Assembly (NCBI GenBank): GCA_035551475.1
Contig: DASZMX010000002.1
Span: 1 to 44,834, forward strand
Reading direction: 5' to 3'
Source: DASZMX01 sp035551475
GTDB lineage: Bacteria > Verrucomicrobiota > Verrucomicrobiia > Limisphaerales > Palsa-1400
DNA length: 44,834 nt
Positions 1 through 8,979 of this stretch are shown here, piece by piece (the first letter of the stretch is position 1; each line of letters begins with the position of its first letter). Both the position numbers and the translations under genes were made by a program. The notes beneath the pieces are model-generated. The model searched no databases. It had not been told where the DNA came from and worked only from the letters and a program-made list of their open reading frames with translations.

Positions 1-136
1 GGCATCAGGGAAAGTCGTAACTGCTTCATTTGTAAAACGATCAGTTGACAAATTGAGCGCGCGGGCTTATCGTCCGAAAAGCCGAGCACGCGAACCCGGT
101 TGGGGTATTCCAACCAACGTAGTCAATAAGAGGGCT

Positions 137-2077
137 ATGGATAAACTGAGTAAGACATCCGTGGGGTTATTTAGCGACGGCGCAGCCATCATTCGAATTC
201 TGCATTTAGAGGATTCCAACGCAGACGCTGAGTTCGTGCAGCACATGCTGGAAAAGGAAGGAATCCGCTGTCAAGTAGCCCAAGTTCCGGACCAACCTCG
301 TTACGAGGCCGCCTTGCGCGCTGGCGAATTCGATCTCATTCTGTGTGATCATGGCTTGCCGGGCTACAACGGTTTTGCTGCCCTCGATTTCGCCCGCAAA
401 ATTCAGCCTGCCACCCCGGTGATTGTGCTTTCCGGCACGATGGACGAAGAACAGGCGGTCGAAAGCCTCAAGAACGGCGCGACGGATTACATTCTCAAGC
501 AGCGCCTGGCCCGCCTTGTGCCCGCGGTGCGCCGCGCCTTGCAGGACGCTGGCATCCGCAAAGTCCAACTGGCCTCGCAACGCCGCATTCTCGAGCAGGC
601 CAATTTGCTTAATCTGACCCGCGACGCCATCGTGGTGCGCTCGATGGATGACCGCATCCTGAGCTGGAATCGCGGCGCGGAATTGATGTTTGGCTGGAAA
701 GAAGAGGAAGCAGTGGATCAGAATTTTGCCGAATTGACCCACGCCAATCCCGCCTTGTTTCGTGCGGCCGCGCTCAATCTCGCCGAATGCGGCGATTGGC
801 TGGGTGAATTCGAACTGCGCAACAAAGGCGGCGAGGAAATCTCCGTGTTCAGCCGCTGGAGCTTGTTGCGGGATGTCGATGGCCAGCCGCAATCCATTTT
901 GTCCGCCTACACCGATGTCACTGAAAAGAAGAAAATGGAGGCGATTTTCCTCCGCGCCCAGCGCATGGACAGCATTGGCGCCCTGGCGGGCGGCATCGCG
1001 CACGACTTGAATAACGCCCTGGCGCCGGTGCTTATGAGCGCCGACCTGCTGCGCCAATGCGAGGACAACACCAGCCGCGAGCGGTTTTTGGACATTATTT
1101 CCTCCAGCGCGCAACGGGCCACCGGCATGGTCAAGCAAATCCTCGGCTTCGCCCGCGGCTCGCGCCAGCCCATCGGTCCTATTATGTTGACTCACGCCGT
1201 GCGCGACATGGCGAAAATCGTCCGCGAAACCTTTCCCAAGTCCATCACGATCTCGGTCAATCTGCCGGACAAGGATTTGTGGCAGGTGCAAGGCGACGCC
1301 ACGGAGCTGCATCAACTGCTGCTCAACCTGTGTGTCAATGCGCGCGACGCCATGCCCAATGGCGGCCAGCTAAAATTGTCCGCGCGCAATTTAATGGTGC
1401 AGCCGGACGAATCCGGCGTCTCCGGCCATCAACCGGGGCCGTACGTGGTGATTGCGGTTTCTGACACCGGCACGGGCATTCCGCCCGAAGTTCTGCCGCG
1501 CATTTTTGATCCGTTCTTCACCACCAAACTGCCCGACAAAGGCACCGGCCTGGGCCTGTCCACCGTCGCCAGCATTGTCAAGAATTACGGTGGTTTTATT
1601 GACATCAAAACGGAAGCGGGCAAGGGCACGGAATTTCAAATGCATTTGCCGGCCATTCCCACCGCGCCTCCCATCGCCGCCTCGGCGGAGGAGCCCGCTC
1701 TTCCCGTCGGCCACGGGGAATTGATCCTGGTGGTGGATGACGAGGAAGCCGTGTGCGAACTCGCCAAATCAACGTTGGAAAGCTACGGCTATCGGGTCAT
1801 CACCGCGCAAAACGGCGTGCATGGCCTCGCCAGTTTCGAGGCGCATAAAAATGAAATCCGCCTGCTGGTCACCGACACGGACATGCCTGTGCTCGACGGC
1901 ATGACGGCGGTGCGCGCGATCAAACAGATGCGGCCGGATTTGCCTGTGATTGTGGCGAGCGGCGGCGCCCGCGACACCGAGGAATTGCGTCACGAGGACA
2001 GCGCGTTGAAGCGGCTGGCCAAGCCATTCAGCCTGGAGCAGCTCCTCATCGCGGTGGATCTCGCGATCCAGCATTGA
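137..2077 (+). CDS. Hybrid sensor histidine kinase (REC-PAS-HisKA-HATPase-REC)
   Basis: Predicted soluble two-component hybrid kinase of 646 residues. In order: a receiver domain (about 18-137, phospho-acceptor Asp71 in LILCDHGLPG), a PAS domain (about 155-262), a HisKA dimerisation helix with the phospho-histidine His289 in AGGIAHDLNN, a HATPase domain with N-box (NLCVNARDAM) and G-boxes DTGTGIP and GTGLGL, and a C-terminal receiver (about 528-646, Asp580 in TDTDMP). No transmembrane segment is visible, so the input probably arrives by phosphotransfer to the N-terminal receiver or through the PAS domain. I chose ATG 137, preceded by AAGAGGG, over the in-frame TTG at 53, which would add 28 low-complexity residues. 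The TPR gene starts 42 nt downstream. No partner is encoded next to it and the controlled process is unknown. Confidence 0.9.
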   Translation: MDKLSKTSVGLFSDGAAIIRILHLEDSNADAEFVQHMLEKEGIRCQVAQVPDQPRYEAALRAGEFDLILCDHGLPGYNGFAALDFARKIQPATPVIVLSGTMDEEQAVESLKNGATDYILKQRLARLVPAVRRALQDAGIRKVQLASQRRILEQANLLNLTRDAIVVRSMDDRILSWNRGAELMFGWKEEEAVDQNFAELTHANPALFRAAALNLAECGDWLGEFELRNKGGEEISVFSRWSLLRDVDGQPQSILSAYTDVTEKKKMEAIFLRAQRMDSIGALAGGIAHDLNNALAPVLMSADLLRQCEDNTSRERFLDIISSSAQRATGMVKQILGFARGSRQPIGPIMLTHAVRDMAKIVRETFPKSITISVNLPDKDLWQVQGDATELHQLLLNLCVNARDAMPNGGQLKLSARNLMVQPDESGVSGHQPGPYVVIAVSDTGTGIPPEVLPRIFDPFFTTKLPDKGTGLGLSTVASIVKNYGGFIDIKTEAGKGTEFQMHLPAIPTAPPIAASAEEPALPVGHGELILVVDDEEAVCELAKSTLESYGYRVITAQNGVHGLASFEAHKNEIRLLVTDTDMPVLDGMTAVRAIKQMRPDLPVIVASGGARDTEELRHEDSALKRLAKPFSLEQLLIAVDLAIQH

Positions 2078-2119
2078 GTTTCCATTGGATTTTTCAGGCA
2101 ATCTTACTAAAGTTCTTTC

Positions 2120-3520
2120 ATGGCTGAAAAAACTTTAAGTCAGACGCCGCGTCATCTCCGCGAACAATTCGAAAAGGGAAAAACGGCCTTCGAACGCAAG
2201 AATTTCGAGTACGCCATTGCCATCTTCAACCAGGTCCTTGAACAGGAGCCCGGCTTCTACGATTGCCGCCAGTTTCTCCGCGCCGCGCAAATCCAAAAAT
2301 CCGGCAGCGCCTCCACCACATTTTTCAAGAAAATGCTCGGCGGCGCCGGGGCCTCGCCGTTGCTCGCCAAAGGCCAGGTTGAATTGATGCGCAACGCCGT
2401 GGACGCCCTGAAAACCGCGGAGCAAATCCTCAACAGCGATCCCAACAGCATCCAAGCCCACAAGCTGCTCGCCCAGGCCGCCATCGCCTGCGAGTTCCCG
2501 AAAACCGCCATTCTCTCGCTCCAAATCGTGACCAAAAACGCGCCCAAGGACGAGGACGCCCTGAAGGACCTGGCGCGCGCCTATTCCGCCAATGGCGAAG
2601 GCGAAAAAGCGGAAAAGATTTTCTCCGACCTGATGCATTTGCATCCCGGCGATTTGCGCCTGGTGGAAGAGTTGAAGGATATTTCCGCCCGCAAAACGCT
2701 GTCGGAAGGCGGCTACGAAGCGCTCTCCAGCGGCACGGGTTCGTATCGCGATATTCTTAAGGACAAGGATCAGGCGGTTTCGTTGGAGCAGGAAAGCCGG
2801 CAAGTCAAAAGTGATGATGTGGCGGATCGCCAGATCGCCGAGTACGAGGCCCGCCTCGCGCAGGAGCCGAAGAATCTCAAGTTGCTGCGCTCGATTGCCG
2901 AGCTTTACGCGCAGAAAAAAGACTTCGATCGCGCGCTGGAATCCTATAATCGCATCGTCGCCATGGAAGGCACGACGGATGCCTCCCTCCAAAAAGCCAT
3001 CGCCGAGACCACCATCAAGAAACTCGACCACGCCCTGGCCCAATTGGATCCGCAGGCCCCGGAATACGCCGAGACCAACGCCCGCCTGACGGCGGAACGC
3101 AATGAATTCGCCCTCGCCGATGCCAAGCAACGCGTGGAGCGTTATCCCAATGACCTCGTCTTGCGCTTTGAATTGGCCGAGCTGTATTTCAAGGCGGGCA
3201 AATTCGCGGAAGCCGGCCAGGAATTCCAAAAGGCGCAATCCAATCCGCACAAGCGCATCCCCGCGATGATGTATCTCGGGCTTTGCTTCGCGCGGCGCAA
3301 CATGAACGATCTCGCGGTGCGGCGCTTGCAGGATGCCTTGAAGGAAAAGCTGACGTTCGACGATGAAAAGAAGGAAATTCTTTACGCGCTTGGCTCCGTC
3401 CTCGAAAAGATGGGCAAGACCGAGGAAGCCATGGACCAGCTCAAGCAAATCTACGAAGTCGATATGGGCTTCAAAGACGTCGGCGCCAAGGTGGACGCCT
3501 ACTACGCCAGCAAAGGTTAG
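2120..3520 (+). CDS. Tetratricopeptide repeat protein
   Basis: A 466-residue protein made mostly of TPR-type helical pairs, for example residues about 13-46 (EQFEKGKTAFERKNFEYAIA), about 95-190, about 230-280 and 340-445 near the C-terminus. TPR arrays act as scaffolds for protein-protein contacts. No signal peptide or membrane helix is evident, so it is probably cytoplasmic. It lies 42 nt after the hybrid kinase on the same strand and may be co-transcribed, but no specific partner can be named. It ends convergently with the prenyl synthase gene, with a short palindrome across the stop codon. Confidence 0.85.
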   Translation: MAEKTLSQTPRHLREQFEKGKTAFERKNFEYAIAIFNQVLEQEPGFYDCRQFLRAAQIQKSGSASTTFFKKMLGGAGASPLLAKGQVELMRNAVDALKTAEQILNSDPNSIQAHKLLAQAAIACEFPKTAILSLQIVTKNAPKDEDALKDLARAYSANGEGEKAEKIFSDLMHLHPGDLRLVEELKDISARKTLSEGGYEALSSGTGSYRDILKDKDQAVSLEQESRQVKSDDVADRQIAEYEARLAQEPKNLKLLRSIAELYAQKKDFDRALESYNRIVAMEGTTDASLQKAIAETTIKKLDHALAQLDPQAPEYAETNARLTAERNEFALADAKQRVERYPNDLVLRFELAELYFKAGKFAEAGQEFQKAQSNPHKRIPAMMYLGLCFARRNMNDLAVRRLQDALKEKLTFDDEKKEILYALGSVLEKMGKTEEAMDQLKQIYEVDMGFKDVGAKVDAYYASKG

Positions 3521-3530
3521 CGCGCGCTAA
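3517..3530. terminator. Palindrome between convergent genes, possible bidirectional terminator
   Basis: TTAGCGCGCGCTAA is a perfect 14-bp palindrome, flanked by GG on one side and ACC on the other. It covers the stop codon of the TPR gene and lies 7 bp before the end of the opposing prenyl synthase gene. The location suits a shared terminator, but there is no U-tract, so an intrinsic terminator is not established. Confidence 0.3.
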
Positions 3531-3536
3531 ACCGCT

Positions 3537-4436
3537 CTAACGGTCCCGCTGCAACAGATACTGCGCCAGCGCCTCGAGCGCGGGAGCTCGGCCCCGAAAC
3601 GCGCGCAACGCCGCGAACGCCCGGCGCGTCAATTGTTGCGCAATTTCCCGCGATTTTTCCAAGCCCACAATCGAAGGATACGTGGCCTTCTGCGCCGCCG
3701 TGTCCTTGCCCGCGGTCTTGCCGAGCTGCGCGCTGGTCTGCGTGACGTCAAGTATATCGTCGATGATCTGGAACGCCAAACCGACATTGTAGCCAAAATC
3801 CGTCAGCGCCCGAAGTTGCGCCGCGGTGCAGTTGGCGCTCATTCCGCCCAGGCGCGCCGAGCAGCAAAGCAGCGCGGACGTTTTGCGTTCGTGAATATAT
3901 TTGAGCTGGCCCGCCGAGATTTTTTTCCCTTCGCCTTCCAGGTCGGCCACCTGCCCGGCGATGAGTTGTTTGGAGCCGGCCGCCACCGCGATTTCGAGAA
4001 TGATGTCGCGATGCGAATAGCGCGGCCATCCCTGGCATTGCGCGGCGATTTCAAACGCTTGTGTCAATAAAGCGTCGCCCGCCAGCACCGCGATGCCTTC
4101 GCCAAACACCTTGTGGTTCGTCGGTTTGCCCCGGCGCAAATCATCATCGTCCATCGCGGGCAAATCGTCGTGAATCAGCGAATAGGTGTGAATGCATTCC
4201 ACCGCGCAGGCCAGCGGCAGGGCGGCGGCGATGCTCCCTCCGCAAGCCTCGGCCGCCGCGAGGCACAAGGCGGGACGCATGCGTTTGCCGCCGGCGAAAA
4301 TCGAATACCGCATCGCCTTGTGAATCGTGGGCGGCGCCGCCGTGGCGCGCGGCAGAAACCGGTGCAGCGCCGCATCAACCGCGGCGGTGCGCTCCGCCAA
4401 ATAACGATCCAGATTGAAAGCTCCAGCCTTTGACAT
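3537..4436 (-). CDS. ispA: Polyprenyl synthetase (farnesyl/geranylgeranyl diphosphate synthase type)
   Basis: A 299-residue trans-prenyltransferase that condenses isopentenyl diphosphate with an allylic diphosphate to make C15 or C20 isoprenoid precursors. Both Mg-binding aspartate motifs are present: the first at Asp90-Asp96 (IHDDLPAMDDDD) with the following RRGKPTNH, the second in FQIIDDILD near residue 228. The GGKRMRP substrate loop is at 49-55. Length and motifs fit IspA-type enzymes; chain length cannot be read with confidence. The start is ATG 4436 (MSKAGAFN); reading further upstream would cross a hairpin and the divergent gene. It faces the 4572-8979 cassette across a 135-bp gap, so shared control is possible. 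Confidence 0.9.
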   Translation of the reverse strand: MSKAGAFNLDRYLAERTAAVDAALHRFLPRATAAPPTIHKAMRYSIFAGGKRMRPALCLAAAEACGGSIAAALPLACAVECIHTYSLIHDDLPAMDDDDLRRGKPTNHKVFGEGIAVLAGDALLTQAFEIAAQCQGWPRYSHRDIILEIAVAAGSKQLIAGQVADLEGEGKKISAGQLKYIHERKTSALLCCSARLGGMSANCTAAQLRALTDFGYNVGLAFQIIDDILDVTQTSAQLGKTAGKDTAAQKATYPSIVGLEKSREIAQQLTRRAFAALRAFRGRAPALEALAQYLLQRDR

Positions 4437-4451
4437 CGGCGGTTTTGTAAG

Positions 4452-4484
4452 CCCATCCTCCGCGCGGCGCAAGCGCGGAGTGGG
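4452..4484. repeat. Strong hairpin in divergent intergenic region (REP-like)
   Basis: CTCCGCGC (4458-4465) and GCGCGGAG (4473-4480) form a perfect 8-bp stem with a 7-nt loop. CCCA (4452-4455) and TGGG (4481-4484) can extend it past a 2-nt bulge. It lies in the 135-bp gap between ispA and the propeller-protein gene. It could be a REP-like extragenic palindrome, a regulator site or a leader structure. No second copy was seen in this window. Confidence 0.45.
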
Positions 4485-4571
4485 CGGGCCGATCATACGT
4501 GTAAGTATTATTTGATTGCCAAAGCTGCGGGCGCGGGCGATGGTAAAGCCGCAGCTTTTTTGACGTTGTCC

Positions 4572-5732
4572 ATGCGCTTGGGAGGAGAAACCACAGTCGC
4601 AGGGCTGGGTTTCGTTTGCGCGATCCCGGCGGCCCTTTTGGTCTTCGCGCTTTCCACTCTCCCGGTTCCCGCAGCCGATTGGCCGATTTTTCGCGGCGAT
4701 CCCGCGCTCACGGGCGTCGCCGCGTGCCGCCTGCCGGAAAAGCCGGAATTGCTCTGGACCTGCAAAACCGGCGGCCCCGTCAAGTCTTCGGCCGTCATTG
4801 CCGGCGGAACGGTGTTCATCGGCTCCGACGACGCGCATGTGCACGCGATTGATTTTGCCACCGGCCAGGAAGTGTGGAATTTCAAAGCCGACTCCGCCAT
4901 TCAAGCCCCGCCGCTTTGGGCCGGCAAAACCGTGTTCGTTGGATCGATGGAGGGAACCTTTTACGCCCTCGACGCCGCCAGCGGCAAATTGCAGTGGAAA
5001 TTCCAGACGGAAGGAAAAATCGCCGGCTCCGCCAATTGCGACACCGTGGCCGGCCAACTGCGCGTCTTATTTGGCAGCTACGATTTCAAGCTCTATTGCC
5101 TGAACGCCACCAACGGCCAGTCGGTATGGAATTTCGAGACGGGAAATTATATCAATGGCTCTTGCGCCATCGCGCATGGCCAGGCGGTTTTTGGAGGTTG
5201 TGACGCGATCGTCCGCACGCTCGCCACTGCCACCGGCGCCAAAGTGCGGGAGGTTGAAGCGGGCGCCTATATCGCGGCCTCCGTCGCCCTGGCCCAGGAC
5301 AAGGCTTATGTCGGCCACTATGACAACGAGTTTCTCTGCATCGATTTGGCGGCGTCGAAAATCCTCTGGCATTTTAAAGAGCTCGATTTTCCCTACATGA
5401 CGGCGGCGGCGGTCACCTCAGACCGCGTCATTTTCGGCGGCTATGACAAGGCCATTCATTGCCTGAACCGCGCGGATGGCCAGAGCGTCTGGAAATTTTC
5501 CACGCAGGGAAAAATTGAAAGCTCGCCCGTCGCCGCCGCCAACGCCGTCGTGGCCGGTTCCGACGACGGACGGCTCTACCTGCTGTCGCTCAAGGACGGC
5601 CAGGCGATCTGGTCGTATGATTTGGGCCAGGCCATCGCCAGCTCCCCGGCGGTCGCGGATGAAAAAATAGTGATAGGTTGTCAGGACGGAAACGTCTATT
5701 GCTTCGGGTCCAGAAAAATCAGCAAAACATGA
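4572..5732 (+). CDS. Exported PQQ-like beta-propeller repeat protein (BamB-like fold)
   Basis: A 386-residue protein with an N-terminal signal sequence (hydrophobic stretch ALLVFALSTLPVPAA, likely cut before DWPIFRGD). About seven beta-propeller blades follow, each with the typical 'G..Y.LDA.TG...W.F' pattern (for example FYALDAASGKLQWKF, LYLLSLKDGQAIWSY). This repeat family includes BamB and PQQ-dependent dehydrogenases. Here no PQQ catalytic residues are evident, so a binding or scaffolding role in the periplasm is more likely than catalysis. I chose ATG 4572 because it begins the signal peptide; a TTG at 4512 would add 20 residues. Its stop overlaps the next start as ATGA, so it is translationally coupled to the radical SAM gene. 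Confidence 0.85.
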   Translation: MRLGGETTVAGLGFVCAIPAALLVFALSTLPVPAADWPIFRGDPALTGVAACRLPEKPELLWTCKTGGPVKSSAVIAGGTVFIGSDDAHVHAIDFATGQEVWNFKADSAIQAPPLWAGKTVFVGSMEGTFYALDAASGKLQWKFQTEGKIAGSANCDTVAGQLRVLFGSYDFKLYCLNATNGQSVWNFETGNYINGSCAIAHGQAVFGGCDAIVRTLATATGAKVREVEAGAYIAASVALAQDKAYVGHYDNEFLCIDLAASKILWHFKELDFPYMTAAAVTSDRVIFGGYDKAIHCLNRADGQSVWKFSTQGKIESSPVAAANAVVAGSDDGRLYLLSLKDGQAIWSYDLGQAIASSPAVADEKIVIGCQDGNVYCFGSRKISKT

Positions 5733-7078
5733 GCGCCACCACCGATACATCGCCGGCCACCCCGGCCGCCCCGCCGCTGGAAAAACAGACGACGGTCGGC
5801 AATTATTTTGTCTCCAATTATCCGCCCTTCTCCTTCTGGAAACCGGAGCTCGTGCCCAACGCTCTCGCCGCGCTTGACCAAGCACCCCAAGCCGGGACGC
5901 CTCTCGGTGTGTACTTGCATATTCCGTTCTGCCGCAAACGCTGCCATTTTTGCTATTTCAAAGTTTATACGGACAAGGATTCCGCGGCCATTCGCAGCTA
6001 CATCGACGCCGCGCTGCAAGAGCTCGCCCTTTACGCCGCCAAACCGATCATTGGCGGACGCAAAGCCAACTTTGTTTATTTCGGCGGCGGCACACCCTCC
6101 TATTTGTCGGTGGATCAATTAAAATATTTGACCGACGGCATGAAGCGGCTGATTCCGTGGGACGAAGCGGAGGAAGTCACCTTCGAATGCGAACCCGGCA
6201 CGCTGACCAGCCACAAATTAAAGGCGCTCCGGGAAATGGGCGTGACCCGGCTGAGCCTGGGCGTGGAGAATTTTGATGATCACATTCTCGAAATCAACGG
6301 ACGCGCGCATCACAGCAAGGAAATCGCGCGGGCTTACGCCTACGCGCGCGAGTTGGAGTTCCCGCAGATCAACATCGATTTGATCGCGGGCATGGTCGAG
6401 GAAACCGACGCCAATTGGCGCGAATGCGTGCGCCGCACCATCGAAATGGCGCCAGACAGCGTGACGATTTACCAAATGGAAGTGCCCTACAACACCGGCA
6501 TTTACCAACAAATGAAGGCGGAGGGAAAACTGGTGGCGCCCGTGGCGGATTGGGAAACGAAACGCGGCTGGGTGGGCTGGGCTTTCGCGGAACTGGAGAA
6601 GGCCGGCTACACCGTCGGCAGCGCCTACACCGCTGTCAAGAGCAAGGCGCACACGCGCTTTGTGTATCGCGACCGGCTTTGGGCCGGGGCCGATTTGCTG
6701 GGGCTCGGCGTCGCCTCCTTCGGCCATTTGCACGGCACGCATTACCAAAACCGCCACGAGTTTGAGCCGTATTTGCAGGCGATCACGGCGGGGCAATGGC
6801 CGATCTATCGCGCCATGACGCCCAACGATGATGAACGCCTCATTCGCGAATTTATTTTACAACTGAAATTGGGCGCGGTGAGCTGCGCTTATTTCCAGAA
6901 AAAATTCGGCGTCGATCCGCGCGTGCGTTTCGCCGCCCCGCTGCAAACGCTCCGCGACTGGGGCTTTGGCAGTGTGGAAGGCGACACCGTCCGCCTGAAC
7001 CGCGAAGGGTTGCTCCAGGTGGACCGACTCCTGCACGAGTTTTTCCTGCCCGAACACAAGAATGCGAGGTACGCCTAA
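5729..7078 (+). CDS. Radical SAM protein of the HemN/HemW (coproporphyrinogen oxidase-like) family
   Basis: A 449-residue radical SAM enzyme. The [4Fe-4S] motif CxxxCxxC is in HIPFCRKRCHFCYF, followed by the family GGGTPSYL motif and the FECEPGTL segment. A HemN-type C-terminal domain (LIREFILQLKLGAVSCAYFQ) is present. Known relatives are oxygen-independent coproporphyrinogen dehydrogenases, the haem chaperone HemW and several specialised-metabolism enzymes; the sequence alone does not decide between them. No other haem gene is nearby. It overlaps the propeller gene by ATGA and the next gene by TAATG, so it belongs to the cassette. ATG 5729 (MSATTDT) is preferred to an upstream in-frame start inside the previous gene. 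Confidence 0.85.
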   Translation: MSATTDTSPATPAAPPLEKQTTVGNYFVSNYPPFSFWKPELVPNALAALDQAPQAGTPLGVYLHIPFCRKRCHFCYFKVYTDKDSAAIRSYIDAALQELALYAAKPIIGGRKANFVYFGGGTPSYLSVDQLKYLTDGMKRLIPWDEAEEVTFECEPGTLTSHKLKALREMGVTRLSLGVENFDDHILEINGRAHHSKEIARAYAYARELEFPQINIDLIAGMVEETDANWRECVRRTIEMAPDSVTIYQMEVPYNTGIYQQMKAEGKLVAPVADWETKRGWVGWAFAELEKAGYTVGSAYTAVKSKAHTRFVYRDRLWAGADLLGLGVASFGHLHGTHYQNRHEFEPYLQAITAGQWPIYRAMTPNDDERLIREFILQLKLGAVSCAYFQKKFGVDPRVRFAAPLQTLRDWGFGSVEGDTVRLNREGLLQVDRLLHEFFLPEHKNARYA

Positions 7079-7701
7079 TGCCGCCCGACCCCGCGTTTGC
7101 GCCCCGCGCCATTTTCTCGGACATCTATCCGCTGGACGAGTTTTACGCCGCGCGCCATTGCCCCGTGCCGGCCATCGGGCGGGTGGAGGCCGCCGAACTG
7201 CCCGAACCCTATCACACGCTGCTCGCGCACGAGGGCGACATGACGTCCAAGCTGGAGGGATTTCACAGGGCGAAAATCCATATCCGCCTCCTGGCGCGGC
7301 AAACCGTCGAGAACGAATACTTCCGCGAAGTGGCCCTTTTGCTGGAAGGCTCCGAAAAGCCGGTGGAATTTGGCGCCATCAAGATTATGCTTGACCTGTT
7401 TCCGGAGGAGGCGCAGCGGGAAATATTGCGGGAGCGCCAGCCCTTGGGAAAAATTCTCACCGCTTCCGGCGTGCGCTTTCAGAGCCAGCCCCGCGCGTTT
7501 TTGCGCATGGAGGCCGACGCCTTCATCCGCGAGGCCTTGCAACTGGACCAGACCCATTTTCTCTACGGTCGCCGCAACACGCTGGTCGATCCCTGGGGCC
7601 GACCCTTGGCGGAGATTGTCGAAATCCTCCCGCCGACCGCCGCGAAAAAACGCGCGACGCCCGTCCCGCATGGCGAACCGCCGCAATCGATGCCCTCTTG
7701 A
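7078..7701 (+). CDS. Chorismate-lyase-like protein (UbiC / DUF98 type)
   Basis: A 207-residue protein. The core LLAHEGDMTSKLEGFH, REVALLLEG, PVEFGAIKIMLDLFP, RQPLGKIL and SQPRAFLRM follows the pattern of the chorismate lyase/DUF98 superfamily, which removes pyruvate from chorismate to give 4-hydroxybenzoate. The assignment is by pattern recall and is moderate. It is coupled by TAATG to the radical SAM gene and lies 6 nt before the halogenase-family gene, which fits supply or modification of an aromatic building block. The last ~20 residues are Pro/Lys-rich and unlike the core. Confidence 0.55.
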   Translation: MPPDPAFAPRAIFSDIYPLDEFYAARHCPVPAIGRVEAAELPEPYHTLLAHEGDMTSKLEGFHRAKIHIRLLARQTVENEYFREVALLLEGSEKPVEFGAIKIMLDLFPEEAQREILRERQPLGKILTASGVRFQSQPRAFLRMEADAFIREALQLDQTHFLYGRRNTLVDPWGRPLAEIVEILPPTAAKKRATPVPHGEPPQSMPS

Positions 7702-7707
7702 TTTTCC

Positions 7708-8979
7708 ATGAAAAACCCCGCATCCCTTGACGCCCTGATCATTGGGGCCGGACCCGCCGGTTCCGCCTCTGCCACCGTTCTCGCCCAGCACGGTCATAAA
7801 GTCCTCATCCTGGAGCGCGAAAAATTCCCGCGTTATCACATCGGCGAATCGCTTTTGCCCTTCACCTTCCAGCCGCTCGCACGGCTCGGGATGATTGACA
7901 AGATGCGCGGCTCGGCTTTCGTCAAAAAATACAGCGTGCAATTTGTTTCGCCGTCGGGCCGGGCCAGCCAACCGTTTTATTTTTACAATCGCTACGACCG
8001 CGAAACCGTGGCCCAAACCTGGCAGGTCTTGCGCTCGGAATTTGACCAAATGCTCCTCGACAACGCCCGCGAAAAAGGCGCGCAAGTCCTGGAGGAAACG
8101 GCGGTCAAGGAATTGATCAAGGAGAATGGCCGCGTCGTCGGCGCGCGCGCCCAGACCAAGGGCGGCGCGCTCACGGAATACCGCGCGCCCATCACGCTGG
8201 ATTGCTCGGGCAAGGAAGCCTTTTCCGCCGTGCGCAACCAGTGGCGGCAGAACGATCCGTTCCTCAACAAGGTCGCCGTCTGGACGTATTACAAAGGCGC
8301 CCAGCGCGATGAGGGCATCGACGCCGGCGCCACGACCGTCGCCTACGTCCCGGAAAAAGGCTGGTTTTGGTACATCCCGCAGCACGACGACATCATCAGC
8401 GTCGGCGTGGTGGCCGAGGGAAAGTATTTGACACGCGACGGCTTGAAAGATCCCAGGGAAATTTTCAATCGCGAAGTCGAGCAGAACCAATGGATCAAGC
8501 AGCACCTGGCCCGCGGCCAATCCACGGGCCAATACCGCCTCGTCAGCGAATATACCCAGCACGCCCGGCATTGCGCCAGCGAAGGACTCATTCTGGTCGG
8601 CGACGCCTTTGCCTTCCTTGATCCGGTGTTTTCATCCGGCGTCATGCTCGCCCTCAAAAGCGGCACGCTGGCGGGCGACGAAGTTCACCAGGCCATCGTC
8701 GAAAAGGATTTTTCCGCCGCGCGTTTTGCGAACTACGGGCGTTTTCTGCGGGAAGGCGTGGAGAACATGCGCAAGCTCGTCTATGCCTTCTACCATCCCA
8801 AATTCAGCTTCCGCACCGTCACCAACAAATACCCCTCCGCCGTCGGCCTCATCACCGACTGCCTCAGCGGCGACGTCAATAAAGATTTCTCCGAACTCTG
8901 GCGCCAAATCGAAGAATTCGTCCCCCTCCCCGCGCCCCTGCCCCTCGGCGAACCGCTGGAAGGACCCGTCACGGCGTGA
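7708..8979 (+). CDS. FAD-dependent oxidoreductase of the flavin-dependent halogenase family
   Basis: A 423-residue flavoprotein. The N-terminal FAD motif is GAGPAGSASA (residues 13-22), followed by FPRYHIGESLLP, typical of flavin-dependent halogenases and related monooxygenases. Lys73/Lys74 (AFVKKYSVQF) sit roughly where halogenases carry their catalytic lysine. The WxWxIP signature is present as GWFWYIP. The second flavin motif is VGDAFAFLDPVFSSGVMLAL. It may halogenate or hydroxylate an aromatic made by the preceding genes, but many family members are plain oxidoreductases. Its 3' end overlaps the opposing secreted-protein gene by 11 bp. Confidence 0.8.
   Translation: MKNPASLDALIIGAGPAGSASATVLAQHGHKVLILEREKFPRYHIGESLLPFTFQPLARLGMIDKMRGSAFVKKYSVQFVSPSGRASQPFYFYNRYDRETVAQTWQVLRSEFDQMLLDNAREKGAQVLEETAVKELIKENGRVVGARAQTKGGALTEYRAPITLDCSGKEAFSAVRNQWRQNDPFLNKVAVWTYYKGAQRDEGIDAGATTVAYVPEKGWFWYIPQHDDIISVGVVAEGKYLTRDGLKDPREIFNREVEQNQWIKQHLARGQSTGQYRLVSEYTQHARHCASEGLILVGDAFAFLDPVFSSGVMLALKSGTLAGDEVHQAIVEKDFSAARFANYGRFLREGVENMRKLVYAFYHPKFSFRTVTNKYPSAVGLITDCLSGDVNKDFSELWRQIEEFVPLPAPLPLGEPLEGPVTA

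Noticed and set aside
4437..5057. N-terminal extension of the prenyl synthase frame to about 506 residues
   Set aside because: The extra part is antisense to the propeller-protein gene and carries no domain; ATG 4436 matches the family start.
5729..7078. Haem biosynthesis operon
   Set aside because: Only one HemN/HemW-like gene is present and its neighbours are not haem genes.
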